A stretch of 64,000 bases of DNA from Cryobacterium arcticum (GTDB taxonomy: Bacteria > Actinomycetota > Actinomycetes > Actinomycetales > Microbacteriaceae), in assembly GCF_003185895.1 (NCBI RefSeq), contig NZ_QHLY01000007.1:124001-188000 (forward strand), in the 5' to 3' direction. The position numbers were made by a program, and so were the translations under genes. Position 1 is the stretch's first letter; each line of letters starts with the position of its first letter. The notes beneath the pieces are model-generated. The model saw nothing but the letters and a program-made list of their open reading frames with translations, made no database searches and was not told the origin of the DNA. Shown here one piece after another: positions 8,181 to 17,045 of this stretch.

Positions 8181-8861
8181 TCAGCGGGTGGGAACCGGCG
8201 TGGTTATTCCGCTCATGAGCAGGGCAATCTCGATGCGCAGTGTTGCCGGCAGATCGGCGGGTGCTTCGCGGCCGAGGCCGGTACGGATGATCTCCATGTG
8301 CAGCACCGAAAAGATGCTCCGTGCAGCGAGCGTCACGTCGACGTCGGGTCGGAGCCGCGGGTCGGTACCGGGCTCGCCCAGCTGGGCCAACACGAGAGCT
8401 ATGGACGATTCCAGACGGTCGACCAGGTCGAGCGCCTCGGAGCGGAAGGCGCCATCCGGGTCACCGAACAGAATCTCACGCTGGTACACCGCCATGTTCT
8501 CGCGCTGGCGAAGGCCGGCATCCAGCAGCGGGCCAAGCAGCCGCATGATCTGATCAGTGGGGTCAGCGTCTGTGCCGCCGATGTTCAGCCCGCGCTCGAT
8601 CCCGTGGCTTAGTTCGGCGTTGTAGACCATGGTGAGGAGTTCAGGCTTGGAAGAGGCGTAGCGGAACAGCGTTCCGATGGCAACGTCCGCCCGGTCAGCG
8701 ATGTCCTGCGTGGTCACGGCGGAGTAGCCGCGCTCGGCGAACAGCTCGGCTGCCGCCGCGTGAATGCGGTCCCGCTTGTCGACCTTGCCGCGCTCACGCC
8801 TTCCGACGGGCGGCGCCGTCAGGCCGGTGCTGTTGTCGGGTATAGGTCTCATCCGTCTCAT
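8181..8861 (-). CDS. TetR/AcrR-family transcriptional regulator
   Basis: This is a one-component repressor of about 226 residues. The N-terminal helix-turn-helix is clear (RIHAAAAELFAERGYSAVTTQDIADRADVAIGTLFRY, split here only by description); the rest is a variable ligand-binding domain with no assignable ligand. The start is uncertain: ATG 8861 and ATG 8852 are both in frame, and both lie inside the 3' end of the upstream alpha/beta hydrolase gene, so the genes overlap by ~60 bp and are probably co-transcribed. The natural hypothesis is that it controls its own operon with that hydrolase and perhaps the divergent Old Yellow Enzyme at 10027. Confidence 0.88.
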   Translation of the reverse strand: MRRMRPIPDNSTGLTAPPVGRRERGKVDKRDRIHAAAAELFAERGYSAVTTQDIADRADVAIGTLFRYASSKPELLTMVYNAELSHGIERGLNIGGTDADPTDQIMRLLGPLLDAGLRQRENMAVYQREILFGDPDGAFRSEALDLVDRLESSIALVLAQLGEPGTDPRLRPDVDVTLAARSIFSVLHMEIIRTGLGREAPADLPATLRIEIALLMSGITTPVPTR

Positions 8862-9840
8862 TATGGTCCCGGCCGGTGCTCCAGGGCCGCAGGGCGAACA
8901 GAGCGTCGACCGGGTGCTCAATATGGCTGAAGTGACCCGTGTCGGCGAGGATCGTCACCTCGTACGCGGGGATCACCTCGTGCATCAGCTGGTCGTCGCC
9001 GACGGTGACGAAAACATCGCGGTCGCCGTGCACCGACCGCACCTCGCACTGGATGCTCGCCCAGCGCTGCGCAGCGTCGTAGCGCCCGGCACGGTGAGCG
9101 GCGAGGGCGAATGAGCGCGGCCGGGCCTCCGCAGCCAACGCTGCCACGACGCTGCGGTCGATCTCGTCGACGCGGCTGAACAGCGGTGTGACGAGCGGGC
9201 GGAGCACCCCGAGCCGGTGCAGTCCACGCACGAAACGGCGGCCGCCGGAGCCGAACCTGGTCAACACCCGCATCACGGCCAGCAGTGCTGTGAACCCGGG
9301 CAGCACACCGAAGCGGGTGAGCGGATGCTGCACACTCTCGATCACGCTGAAGGTCGTGGCCGACACCAGGCCAACGAAGGTTGTGCGCCGTGGCTGGCTT
9401 GCGGCAAGTTCCAGGGCAACGACTCCGCCCAGCGAGTGCCCGATCAGCTGCCACCGCTGGTAGCCCAGTGCGCGTGCGATTTCGGCGACCGCGGCAGCGA
9501 GGCTCTCGATGGTCTCGGTCTCCTCGCGTGCGGCGAGGGCCGAGTCACCCCAGCCGGGCAGATCGGGAATCACCAGATCGGTGAGCGGAGCCGGCGTCAA
9601 CCGGTCCGCCGAGAGGATCAGCGGCGTCCAGGTGCTCCAGGACCCGGCTGCGCCGTGCAGCAGGATGGTGGCCACGCCGTCGCGGGCAGCCGAGTTGCGC
9701 CTGCCGTGGCGCACGGTAACCGGTCCCAGGGCGGTAGGGATCACGCTGGTTGTGAGACCAAGACCGCGCGCATCCGTCAGCAACGGGTACGGGCAGTACG
9801 CGGTGTCGGCATCCGACCAGGCATGGGAATTGCTGCTCAT
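8794..9840 (-). CDS. Alpha/beta-hydrolase
   Basis: This is a 348-residue alpha/beta-hydrolase fold protein. It has the oxyanion block LLHGAAGSWSTW, nucleophile elbow GHSLGG (Ser), and the terminal catalytic His in LADTGHFSHIEHP, with an acid in VHGDRDVF. The substrate is unknown; relatives act on esters, epoxides or lactones. The start chosen is ATG 9838-9840 (MSSNSHAW); the frame opens 50 codons further upstream but that part looks non-coding (Arg/Pro-rich). The 3' end overlaps the TetR gene. It is divergent from the flavin oxidoreductase at 10027, suggesting a shared detoxification module (inference). Confidence 0.85.
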   Translation of the reverse strand: MSSNSHAWSDADTAYCPYPLLTDARGLGLTTSVIPTALGPVTVRHGRRNSAARDGVATILLHGAAGSWSTWTPLILSADRLTPAPLTDLVIPDLPGWGDSALAAREETETIESLAAAVAEIARALGYQRWQLIGHSLGGVVALELAASQPRRTTFVGLVSATTFSVIESVQHPLTRFGVLPGFTALLAVMRVLTRFGSGGRRFVRGLHRLGVLRPLVTPLFSRVDEIDRSVVAALAAEARPRSFALAAHRAGRYDAAQRWASIQCEVRSVHGDRDVFVTVGDDQLMHEVIPAYEVTILADTGHFSHIEHPVDALFALRPWSTGRDHNETDETYTRQQHRPDGAARRKA

Positions 9841-10026
9841 AGCCTTGGTTCGGCGCGCGCCCGCCGACGGATTGGGTGATGGACAAGGCTGGGAACGCGC
9901 TGCCGATTGCACGCGCGCAGGAATAGCCCGCGCTGGCAAACAGTTGCGATTGCGGGGCGTTCGTGCGGCCATGACGATCCAGCCGCCCACCAGCGATCCC
10001 CGTCACACCTATAGAAGGAGAACTAC

Positions 10027-11100
10027 GTGAGTCTTTTCACCCCGCTGAACCTCGGCGCTCTTGAGCTGCCCAATCGATTGGTTATGGCACCACTCACCCG
10101 GATGCGTTCCGGAGTCGACGGCATTCCCGGCGCACTGAACATCGAGCACTACCGCCAGCGGGCGACTCTCGGGCTCATCGTCACGGAAGGTGTCTACCCC
10201 GACAAGGCCGGCCAGGGCTTCCCCGGCCAGCCCGGCTTGGTTACCGACGAACAGATCGACGGCTGGGCCAAGGTCGCCGACGCCGTGCACGCCGGTGGTG
10301 GACGCATCGTGGCCCAGGTCATGCACGCCGGCCGGGTCACGCACCCCGAGACCAACGGTGGCCTCGAGATCGTCGCTCCCAGCGCGATCGCGATCAAGGG
10401 CGAGAGTCACACCTACAAGGGCAAGCTGCCCTATCCGGTGCCGCGTGCGCTCACTCTCGACGAGCTGCCCGCTGTCGTCGACAGCTTTGTGCAGGCGTCA
10501 CGCAATGCCGTCGCTGCCGGGCTCGATGGTGTCGAGATCCACTCCGCCAACGGCTATCTGCTGCACGAATTCCTCTCACCTGCATCGAACCAGCGCGATG
10601 ACATCTACGGTGGATCGCCCGAGAACCGCGCCCGCTTCGTGATCGAGGTCGCCACGGCAGTTGCCGCCGCCATCGGCGCAGACCGGGTGGGTATCCGCAT
10701 CTCGCCGGAGCACAACATCCAGGACGCACTCGAGACCGATGCCGCCGACGTGCTCGCCACGTATGGCGCGCTGGTAGACGGACTCGCACCGCTCGGACTG
10801 GCCTACCTGAGCGTGCTGCACCGCGAACCCGCTGGCGAGCTGGTACCCGCCCTGCGCGCCCGCTTCGGCGGCCCGCTGCTGGTGAACACCGGGTTCGGCG
10901 AGGTCACCACTCGCGATGAGGCCACCGCCCTGATCGCCGACGGACATGGCGATGGCGTAGTGGTGGGTCGGGCCGTGATCGCCAACCCCGACCTCGTGCG
11001 CCGCTGGCTCGAGAACCTGCCACTGAACGAGCCCAACCCGCTCACGTTCTACGCCTCGGACGCCGTGGGCTACACGGACTACCCGGCCTACGCCGGCTAG
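10027..11100 (+). CDS. Old Yellow Enzyme-family NADH:flavin oxidoreductase (NemA-like)
   Basis: This is a 357-residue FMN-dependent ene-reductase with a TIM barrel that reduces activated C=C bonds and nitro compounds with NAD(P)H. Key blocks are LPNRLVMAPLTRMRS at the N terminus, QVMHAGRVTHP, the active-site GVEIHSANGYLLHEFLSP with the His/Asn pair, SNQRDDIYGGSPENRARF, and the C-terminal phosphate-binding GHGDGVVVGRAVIANPD. The start is GTG 10027 with a strong RBS (AGAAGGAG, 10013-10020). A clean terminator follows. The divergent partner is the alpha/beta-hydrolase-TetR operon. Confidence 0.93.
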   Translation: MSLFTPLNLGALELPNRLVMAPLTRMRSGVDGIPGALNIEHYRQRATLGLIVTEGVYPDKAGQGFPGQPGLVTDEQIDGWAKVADAVHAGGGRIVAQVMHAGRVTHPETNGGLEIVAPSAIAIKGESHTYKGKLPYPVPRALTLDELPAVVDSFVQASRNAVAAGLDGVEIHSANGYLLHEFLSPASNQRDDIYGGSPENRARFVIEVATAVAAAIGADRVGIRISPEHNIQDALETDAADVLATYGALVDGLAPLGLAYLSVLHREPAGELVPALRARFGGPLLVNTGFGEVTTRDEATALIADGHGDGVVVGRAVIANPDLVRRWLENLPLNEPNPLTFYASDAVGYTDYPAYAG

Positions 11101-11129
11101 TCACACCGGCCGCGACCGACCGAAACAAG

Positions 11130-11159
11130 AACGGCCCCATGACGTGTCATGGGGCCGTT
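11130..11159. terminator. Bidirectional intrinsic terminator
   Basis: A 13-bp perfect stem runs from 11130-11142 to 11147-11159, with a short CGTG-type loop. It ends in TTT on the plus strand and, because the left arm begins AA, in TT on the minus strand. It sits between convergent genes and can serve both. Confidence 0.85.
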
Positions 11160-11184
11160 TCTGCTCTGCTGTTGAGACGGCTGG

Positions 11185-12375
11185 CTACAGGCGGGCGAGC
11201 CGGGCGGCGGCCTCTTCGAGCACGTCCACGCGCTTGCAGAACGCGAACCGCACCAGAGACGCATATTCCGCCTTGTGCTCCGGCAGACAGAACGCGGTGA
11301 TCGGGATGCCGACCACTCCGGCCAGGTCTGGCAGCGCACGGCAGAACTCGACCCCGTCGGCGTGACCGAGCGCGGCGGCATCCGCCACGATGAAGTACGA
11401 GCCCTGTGGCACGGTGAGCGTGAACCCGGCCGCGGCCAGCCCCCCGGCCAGCACGTCGCGCTTGGCTTGCAGGTCGGAGGCGATCCCGGCGTAGTAGCTG
11501 TCGGGCAGGCCGAGGCCGACGACGGTGGCCGGCTGGAACGGGGCGCCGTTCACATAGGTGAGGAACTGCTTGACGGCGAGGATGGCGGTGACGATCGCGG
11601 CGGGGCCGCTCAGCCAGCCGATCTTCCAGCCTGTGGTGCTGAACGTCTTTCCCGCTGACGAGATGGTGACCGTGCGCTCGCGCGCACCGGCCAATGTGGC
11701 CACCGGTAGGTGCGCGACGCCGAACGTGAGGTGTTCATACACTTCGTCGGTCACGATCAGGGCGTCGTGCTTGTGCGCGAGCGTCACGATGAGTTCGAGT
11801 GTCTCGCGGGCGAAGACGGTGCCGGTGGGGTTGTGCGGGTTGTTGATCAGGATGATGCGGGTGCGGTCGTTGACCACGGCTGCGAGCTCATCGAGGTCGG
11901 GCTGAAAGTCGGGGGAGCGCAGCCGCACGGTGCGGTGCACGCCGCCGGCCAGGGCGACGAGTCCGCCGTACGCGTCGTAGAACGGCTCGAACGTGACGAC
12001 CTCGTCGCCCGGTTCGAGCAGGGCCAGCAGGGTCGCGGAGAGCGCCTCGGTGGCTCCGGCCGTGACCAGGATCTCGGTGCCAGGGTCGACCGTGAGGCCG
12101 TAGAAGCGCTGCTGGTGCCGGGCGATGGCTTCGAGCAATTGCGGATTTCCGCGCCCGGGCGGGTACTGGTTGACGCCGTCACTGATGGCTTGGCGAGCAG
12201 CGTCGAGCACGGCGGCAGGGCCGTCTTCGTCGGGAAAACCCTGACCGAGGTTGATGGCGCCGGTGCGAGCCGCCAGGGCGCTCATCTCGGCGAAGATGCT
12301 GGCGGAGATGGATCCGTCGGCACCGAGCAATCCAGCGCCGCGGGCGGTGCGCTTCCAGGCGCCGGAAATCGTCAT
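11185..12375 (-). CDS. PLP-dependent aminotransferase, class I/II
   Basis: This is a 396-residue fold-type I aminotransferase. Visible features are LGQGFPDEDGP, QYPPGRGNPQL, ATEALSATLLALL, INNPHNPTG (substrate/PLP contacts), VTDEVYEHLTF, and the Schiff-base lysine in SSAGKTFSTTGWKIGW. The arginine for the substrate carboxylate lies near the end (VRFAFCKR). The pattern fits the kynurenine aminotransferase / succinyldiaminopimelate aminotransferase (DapC-like) group; which one is not decidable from sequence alone. It is monocistronic, convergent with the flavin oxidoreductase and divergent from the lipoprotein gene. Confidence 0.9.
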   Translation of the reverse strand: MTISGAWKRTARGAGLLGADGSISASIFAEMSALAARTGAINLGQGFPDEDGPAAVLDAARQAISDGVNQYPPGRGNPQLLEAIARHQQRFYGLTVDPGTEILVTAGATEALSATLLALLEPGDEVVTFEPFYDAYGGLVALAGGVHRTVRLRSPDFQPDLDELAAVVNDRTRIILINNPHNPTGTVFARETLELIVTLAHKHDALIVTDEVYEHLTFGVAHLPVATLAGARERTVTISSAGKTFSTTGWKIGWLSGPAAIVTAILAVKQFLTYVNGAPFQPATVVGLGLPDSYYAGIASDLQAKRDVLAGGLAAAGFTLTVPQGSYFIVADAAALGHADGVEFCRALPDLAGVVGIPITAFCLPEHKAEYASLVRFAFCKRVDVLEEAAARLARL

Positions 12376-12454
12376 GTGGTGACCTGCATACTCCCAAATT
12401 TACGACATGCGGCACCCCTCGATTGGCCGCCGACCGAAGCAGCTCAATTGAGAC

Positions 12455-12474
12455 CTGTGGATAACTCGCACGGG
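12455..12474 (+). promoter_or_regulatory. TGTGGATAAC element upstream of the lipoprotein/PKD pair
   Basis: The 20-bp sequence at 12455-12474 differs by one base from 36947-36966 in front of the Tad operon. In both places the TGTGGATAA core starts exactly 48 nt before the start codon. The core also matches the complement of a DnaA box (TTATCCACA), and GATAAC could act as a -10 hexamer. A perfect palindrome CTCAATTGAG lies 3 bp upstream at 12443-12452. Function is inferred from the repeated spacing only. Confidence 0.45.
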
Positions 12475-12503
12475 GAAGCGCGGCGGAGGCTTACCGTGTC
12501 GGC

Positions 12504-13079
12504 ATGGGGACTGATGCTGGCAGGCGACGACGCACGAGCCGGATGGTGACGCTCGCCTGTGCGGGAATCTTGCTGTTGCTCCCCGTGAGCGCCTGTGCCG
12601 CGGAACCGACACCAGCCCCGACGTCAGCCCCGCCAACCGCTGCGCCCGTCTTCGCTACCGATGAGGAGGCGCTGGCCGCTGCAGAAGAGGCTTACGCGAA
12701 CTACCTGAGTCGCTCCAGCGCGATAGCCCACGGCGGGGGAGTGGACGCCCAGCTTATGACCGAGGTCGCCACCGGCGAAGCACTTGAGACTGAGATCGGC
12801 TCTTTTGAGGAAATGTCCAAGGCAGGCACGGTCGGCGTTGGCGAGCTCCAATTCGACACGTTGACGGTTCAGTCCTTGGATCTATCATCGGGTTCGTTGT
12901 CCGCCTACGTGTGTCTCGACGTATCTGGATCTGATGTCGTGGATGGATCTGGCGTAAGCACGCTGTCGGAGGGGCGGGTTGAACGGCTCCCGTTGGAAAT
13001 CGGCTTCGTTTACGACCGCGATGGAGGACGCCTACTTCTAGAGAGGACCCGAACATGGGACGGGGAAAACTTCTGCTAG
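12504..13079 (+). CDS. Putative exported lipoprotein
   Basis: This is a 191-residue protein with a basic N terminus, a hydrophobic segment and the lipobox LPVSAC (around residues 26-31), followed by a Pro/Thr/Ala linker. It would be anchored to the outer face of the membrane. The mature domain contains EALAAAEEAYANYLSRSS and ends in an RTRTWDGENFC-type C terminus; I do not recognise the family. The 3' end overlaps the next gene by 25 bp, so the two are co-expressed. The preceding promoter carries the TGTGGATAAC element also found before the Tad operon. Confidence 0.78.
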   Translation: MGTDAGRRRRTSRMVTLACAGILLLLPVSACAAEPTPAPTSAPPTAAPVFATDEEALAAAEEAYANYLSRSSAIAHGGGVDAQLMTEVATGEALETEIGSFEEMSKAGTVGVGELQFDTLTVQSLDLSSGSLSAYVCLDVSGSDVVDGSGVSTLSEGRVERLPLEIGFVYDRDGGRLLLERTRTWDGENFC

Positions 13080-13963
13080 CTGTGGTTCTGCCGGTTGTCG
13101 TTGTGGCATTGCCGACGACCGCTGCGGCACAAAGCGGGACATGCGGAGCATGGGAGGGCGCGAGCGGCGGCTGCCCCGATTCCAGCGCAGGTATCGGCAA
13201 CGGCGGGGTTGATGTCTCGGCCGGGTGGGACGGTGCTAGTCCGGGGAGTGGTGCCGGTGGTGGGGCTGGCAGCGGCGGTGAAGTGGGCACCGGCGGCGGA
13301 ACGTGGGACGGCAACAGTGGGCTGCCCGACGGAGTCAGCGTTGTTCCCGGGGGAGTCGCAGTAGACGACGGCGACGCGGCCAGCGGTCCGTTTCTTCCAC
13401 CGCGGCGGGGCGCCATCGTGGATCCCGCAGCGCCGGCGGATCCGGCCTGCGTGCCGCAGACACCGTGTGACCCGGCGCTCGTCGTTCGGGTGAGTGACCT
13501 GGTGAGTATCCAGGCTGACGCACCCAGCCAGGGAATGGAACCCGACGGCTGGCTTGTGGTGGGCATCCCGACCAACTTCTTCGCCAGCGCTTCTCCGCAC
13601 GTGCACAGGGGACCGCTGCTGGGCGCTCCCGCCGACGTTCGATTCACTCCCGTCGGGTTCCGCTGGGACTATGGCGATGGCACGTCAGCCACAGCGGAAA
13701 CGGGCGGCTCGAGCTGGGCCGCTCTGAATCTTCCGGAGTTCTCAGAAACGTCCACCAGCCACGTCTTCGAGCAGACCGGCACCCTCACCATCCGCTTGGT
13801 CGTCTCGTATTCGGCGGAGTACAGCTTCGCTGGGTCGGAGTGGCGCCCGGTGCAAGGCCTGCTCGAGGTGCCGGCCAGCCCGATCACTGCCATCGCCGAC
13901 CGCGCCGGCACTGTACTCGTGGCCGAGTCATGTTCGACGGATCCGGGCGGGCCGGGCTGTTGA
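13055..13963 (+). CDS. Secreted PKD-domain-like protein
   Basis: This is a 302-residue protein with a classical signal peptide ending at TTAAAQ (about residue 26), then a ~70-residue Gly/Ser-rich low-complexity stretch, then a PKD-like domain (about 195-275) recognised by FRWDYGDGTSA and FEQTGTLTIRLVVSYS. Paired cysteines occur after the signal peptide and at the C terminus. PKD domains are adhesion or spacer modules of surface proteins. No membrane anchor or sorting signal is visible, so it is probably released or held by its lipoprotein partner. It starts inside the preceding gene (ATG 13055). Confidence 0.8.
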   Translation: MGRGKLLLAVVLPVVVVALPTTAAAQSGTCGAWEGASGGCPDSSAGIGNGGVDVSAGWDGASPGSGAGGGAGSGGEVGTGGGTWDGNSGLPDGVSVVPGGVAVDDGDAASGPFLPPRRGAIVDPAAPADPACVPQTPCDPALVVRVSDLVSIQADAPSQGMEPDGWLVVGIPTNFFASASPHVHRGPLLGAPADVRFTPVGFRWDYGDGTSATAETGGSSWAALNLPEFSETSTSHVFEQTGTLTIRLVVSYSAEYSFAGSEWRPVQGLLEVPASPITAIADRAGTVLVAESCSTDPGGPGC

Positions 13964-14105
13964 GTGCCACGATAGAAGAGCGCTGAAATTCTGCGGTCTC
14001 AGGTGCCGGGCAAGGTCACGGCTTCGTCATTGACTGCTCCCAGCCTGCGCATATCAAACGTTCAGCTTCAGGCGAGAAGCTATCTTCGCTTGGAAGGAGC
14101 ACATC

Positions 14106-15842
14106 ATGACTGACAGCACTGAGAACCCGGGCACCACCCCCGACCAGCCTCACGACCACAACCCGATCGAGGTCAACTCGGCCGGTGAAGCCGCCGTGGC
14201 ACAGCCCGACCAAACCACCCCCACTGCCGACGCCACCGGCGACAACACGACTGCCGTGCAGCCCGTTGTGCCGAGGACCGCAGACAACCAGCCCACCGAG
14301 GTGCTGGGATCCGGAGACGGCACAGTCGCCGCCCAGGCTCCCGCTACCCCCGGTGCGTCCCCGGCCGCCCAGCAGCACGCTGCACCCCAGCACACTGCGC
14401 CCCAGCACACCCCGGCACAGCCCGCGCCGCACAACGCCGCGCCCGCAGCCCACCCGGCACCGTACACGCAGCCCGGTGCTTACCCGACGGATGCCTTCGG
14501 CCGGCCGATTCCGGGCCCGGATGGCACCACCCCGATTTACGCTCCCACCCCCGCGCAGCAGCAGGCGTACGCGTATGCCAACGCCAGCCAGAACGGCTAC
14601 GCCCCGCAGCCCACCGTCGGACCGAAGCCGCCCAAGGACCCCAACCGCCGCAAGGGCAGCGTCGCCGTCATCGCCGCGCTCGCCATCGGCGCGCTGATCG
14701 GTGGCGCCTCCGGCGCCGGCGTCATGGCATTCGCCGGCTTCGGCCAGACCAACGGCACCCCGGCCAGCCAGGCCCAGGGTCCGGCTACCGTCGTGGTCAA
14801 CAACACCGACAGCGTCAACGAGATCACGGCGGTCGCCGCCAAGGCCTCGCCCAGCGTCGTCACGATCGAGGTCGCCTCCGGCGACTCCGGTGGAACCGGC
14901 TCGGGCGTCATCCTGAGCGAGGACGGTTACGTGCTCACCAACACCCACGTGGTCACCCTCGACGGTGCCGCGTCCGACGCGGCCATTCAGGTCAAGTCCA
15001 GCGACGGCAAGCTCTACTCCGCCACCCTCATCGGCACCGACCCGGTCTCCGACCTCGCCGTGATCAAGCTCGACGACGCCTCCGGTCTCAGCCCCATCAC
15101 CTGGGCGGACTCCAGCGACCTCAACGTCGGCGACACCGCCATCGCGATCGGCGCTCCGCTCGGCCTCTCCGGCACCGTCACCAACGGCATTGTCAGCGCG
15201 CTTAACCGCAGCATCACCGTTGCCTCCTCCGCCGCTCCGACCACGCCCGACGAGACCACGCCCGACGAGGGCGACGGCAACTACTTCAACTACGACCTGC
15301 CCGGCGCGACGCCCGACACCCAGGGCACCCAGAGCAGCATCTCGCTCTCGGTGATCCAGACGGATGCCGCGATCAACCCCGGCAACTCCGGCGGCGCCCT
15401 GCTCAACAGCAAGGGCCAGCTGATCGGCATCAACGTCGCCATCGCCAACGCGGGCGGCAGCTCGGAGTCCACCACCGCCGGAAGCATCGGCGTCGGTTTC
15501 TCGATCCCGGCCAACCTGGCCAAGCGGGTCTCCGACGAGATCATCGAGAGCGGATCGGCCTCGCACGGCCTGCTCGGCGCCAGCGTCACCAGCGCCACCA
15601 GCTCCGACAGCGACACCGTCGGCGCCCTGATCAGCGAGGTGTCCTCTGGTGGAGCAGCCCAGAAGGCAGGCCTGGCCGCCGGTGACGTCGTGACCAACTT
15701 CAACGGCGTGCCGATCACCGATGCCACCGACCTCACCGCTCAGGTGCGCACCCTGGCCGCCGGCGACACGGCCGACCTCACCTACGTACGCGACGGCAAG
15801 TCAGTGACCGTCTCGGTCACGGTCGGCGAGCTCACCAGCTAG
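14106..15842 (+). CDS. HtrA-like trypsin-type serine protease with PDZ domain
   Basis: This is a 578-residue membrane-anchored protease for envelope protein quality control. Residues 1-180 are a cytoplasmic Pro/Ala/Gln/Thr-rich tail with APQHTAPQHTPAQP repeats. One transmembrane helix lies near 184-212. The S1C protease domain follows with His in LTNTHVVTL, Asp in DPVSDLAVIKLD and Ser in NPGNSGGALLNS. A Thr/Asp/Pro-rich insert (~380-420) interrupts the protease domain. The C-terminal PDZ has GLLGASVTSA and KAGLAAGDVVTNFNG. RBS GGAAGGAG precedes ATG 14106. A strong hairpin follows. Actinobacterial PepD/DegP-type proteases are the nearest relatives. Confidence 0.93.
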   Translation: MTDSTENPGTTPDQPHDHNPIEVNSAGEAAVAQPDQTTPTADATGDNTTAVQPVVPRTADNQPTEVLGSGDGTVAAQAPATPGASPAAQQHAAPQHTAPQHTPAQPAPHNAAPAAHPAPYTQPGAYPTDAFGRPIPGPDGTTPIYAPTPAQQQAYAYANASQNGYAPQPTVGPKPPKDPNRRKGSVAVIAALAIGALIGGASGAGVMAFAGFGQTNGTPASQAQGPATVVVNNTDSVNEITAVAAKASPSVVTIEVASGDSGGTGSGVILSEDGYVLTNTHVVTLDGAASDAAIQVKSSDGKLYSATLIGTDPVSDLAVIKLDDASGLSPITWADSSDLNVGDTAIAIGAPLGLSGTVTNGIVSALNRSITVASSAAPTTPDETTPDEGDGNYFNYDLPGATPDTQGTQSSISLSVIQTDAAINPGNSGGALLNSKGQLIGINVAIANAGGSSESTTAGSIGVGFSIPANLAKRVSDEIIESGSASHGLLGASVTSATSSDSDTVGALISEVSSGGAAQKAGLAAGDVVTNFNGVPITDATDLTAQVRTLAAGDTADLTYVRDGKSVTVSVTVGELTS

Positions 15843-15863
15843 CCCGCCACCAGCTCCTTCCTT

Positions 15864-15894
15864 CTGCGCCGCCGGTCTCGCACCGGCGGCGCAG
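15864..15894 (+). terminator. Strong stem-loop after htrA-like gene
   Basis: A perfect 13-bp GC-rich stem (15864-15876 with 15882-15894) has a 5-nt loop, 21 bp after the protease stop. It lacks a T-tract, which is common in high-GC Actinobacteria. Confidence 0.65.
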
Positions 15895-15971
15895 TGCTGT
15901 GCGCGGCAGTGCCATCGATGGATGCGAACCGGGTGAAAAGGCTCGGCTGCTAGGCTCAGTCGATTGCCCGA

Positions 15972-17045
15972 ATGAGTGGAAAGATGGCCAGCCCAGTGCA
16001 CGAGAGCCCAGACACCGAGCTGATCGGCGTCTCGTACATCATGCCCGTGCTCAACGAGGCCAGCCATGTGCGCGCCGCGGTGCAGAGCCTGCTCGAGCAG
16101 GACTACGACGGCCCGTTCGAGGTCACCCTGGCCCTCGGCCCGAGCATCGACGGCACCACCGAACTGGTGGAGGAGATGGCCGCGGTCGATCCGCGCATCC
16201 AGGTGGTCGCCAACGAGGTCGGGTCAACGCCTGCCGGCCTCAACATCGCCATTCGCGCGTCGCACTACCCGGTGGTCATCCGGGTCGACGCCCACTCGGT
16301 GCTGCCGCGCGACTACGCCCGGATCGCCGTCGCAACCCTTGAACGCACCGGGGCCGACAACGTCGGCGGCATCATGGACGCCCAGGGCACTGCCCCCTTC
16401 CAACAAGCCGTCGCTCGCGCCTACGGCTCGCGCATCGGCCTGGGCGGCACCCCGCTGCATGTCGGCGGTGCCGAGGGCGAGGCCGAGACCGTGTACCTCG
16501 GCTGCTTCCGCCGGGACAGCCTGCTGCGCGTCGGCATGTTCGACGAGGGCATCAAGCGCGGCCAGGACTGGGAACTCAACCGACGCCTTCGTGAACACGG
16601 CGGATCGGTCTGGTTCACTCCCGAGCTCAAAGTGATCTACCGCCCCCGGCCGAGCCTGTCCCGGCTGGCCCGGCAGATGCTATCCACCGGGCTGTGGCGC
16701 GGCGAACTCGCCCGCCGCTACCCGGCAGCGAACGGCCTGCGGTACTTCGCTCCGCCCGTGATGGTGCTGGGTGTCACGCTGGGCACAGTGCTGGGCATCA
16801 TCGGCATCGTCCAGGCCGCTCTCGGCCTACCGGGCTGGCTGCTGCTGGGCTTCCTGGCACCGATCGCCTACCTGCTCATCGTGCTCGTAGCGGCCGCTCC
16901 AGTGGCCCGGCCCGACGGTGTTCGTGTGGCGCTCTGGTTTCTCGTAGTCTTGCCGTGCATTCATTTCTGCTGGGGCGTTGGGTTCCTGCTGGGCTACCTC
17001 AAGCTCACCACCAACATTTCCGCACACACGGGAAGACACCCATGA
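15972..17045 (+). CDS. GT2 glycosyltransferase with C-terminal membrane segments
   Basis: This is a 357-residue glycosyltransferase. The GT-A domain has VSYIMPVLNEASHVRAAV, the DVDA-equivalent VIRVDAHSVLPRDY, and RGQDWELNRRLREHG as the acceptor/ED-type motif. Residues ~260-345 contain three or four hydrophobic helices, so the enzyme is held at the membrane. It resembles the succinoglycan/ExoA-type and teichoic-acid-locus glycosyltransferases. The sugar donor is unknown. ATG 15972 is used; ATG 15984 is an alternative. The stop overlaps the CDP-alcohol phosphotransferase start (ATGA), beginning a four-gene surface-polymer operon. Confidence 0.88.
   Translation: MSGKMASPVHESPDTELIGVSYIMPVLNEASHVRAAVQSLLEQDYDGPFEVTLALGPSIDGTTELVEEMAAVDPRIQVVANEVGSTPAGLNIAIRASHYPVVIRVDAHSVLPRDYARIAVATLERTGADNVGGIMDAQGTAPFQQAVARAYGSRIGLGGTPLHVGGAEGEAETVYLGCFRRDSLLRVGMFDEGIKRGQDWELNRRLREHGGSVWFTPELKVIYRPRPSLSRLARQMLSTGLWRGELARRYPAANGLRYFAPPVMVLGVTLGTVLGIIGIVQAALGLPGWLLLGFLAPIAYLLIVLVAAAPVARPDGVRVALWFLVVLPCIHFCWGVGFLLGYLKLTTNISAHTGRHP

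Noticed and set aside
12456-12464. TTATCCACA (complement) as a DnaA box marking an origin
   Set aside because: Single copies here and at 36948, no cluster of boxes, and no dnaA/dnaN/gyrB genes nearby. The fixed distance to start codons fits a promoter element better.
14016-15566. A 516-codon minus-strand frame opposite the HtrA-like gene
   Set aside because: Gly/Val/Arg-rich shadow; the plus-strand gene has a complete protease triad.
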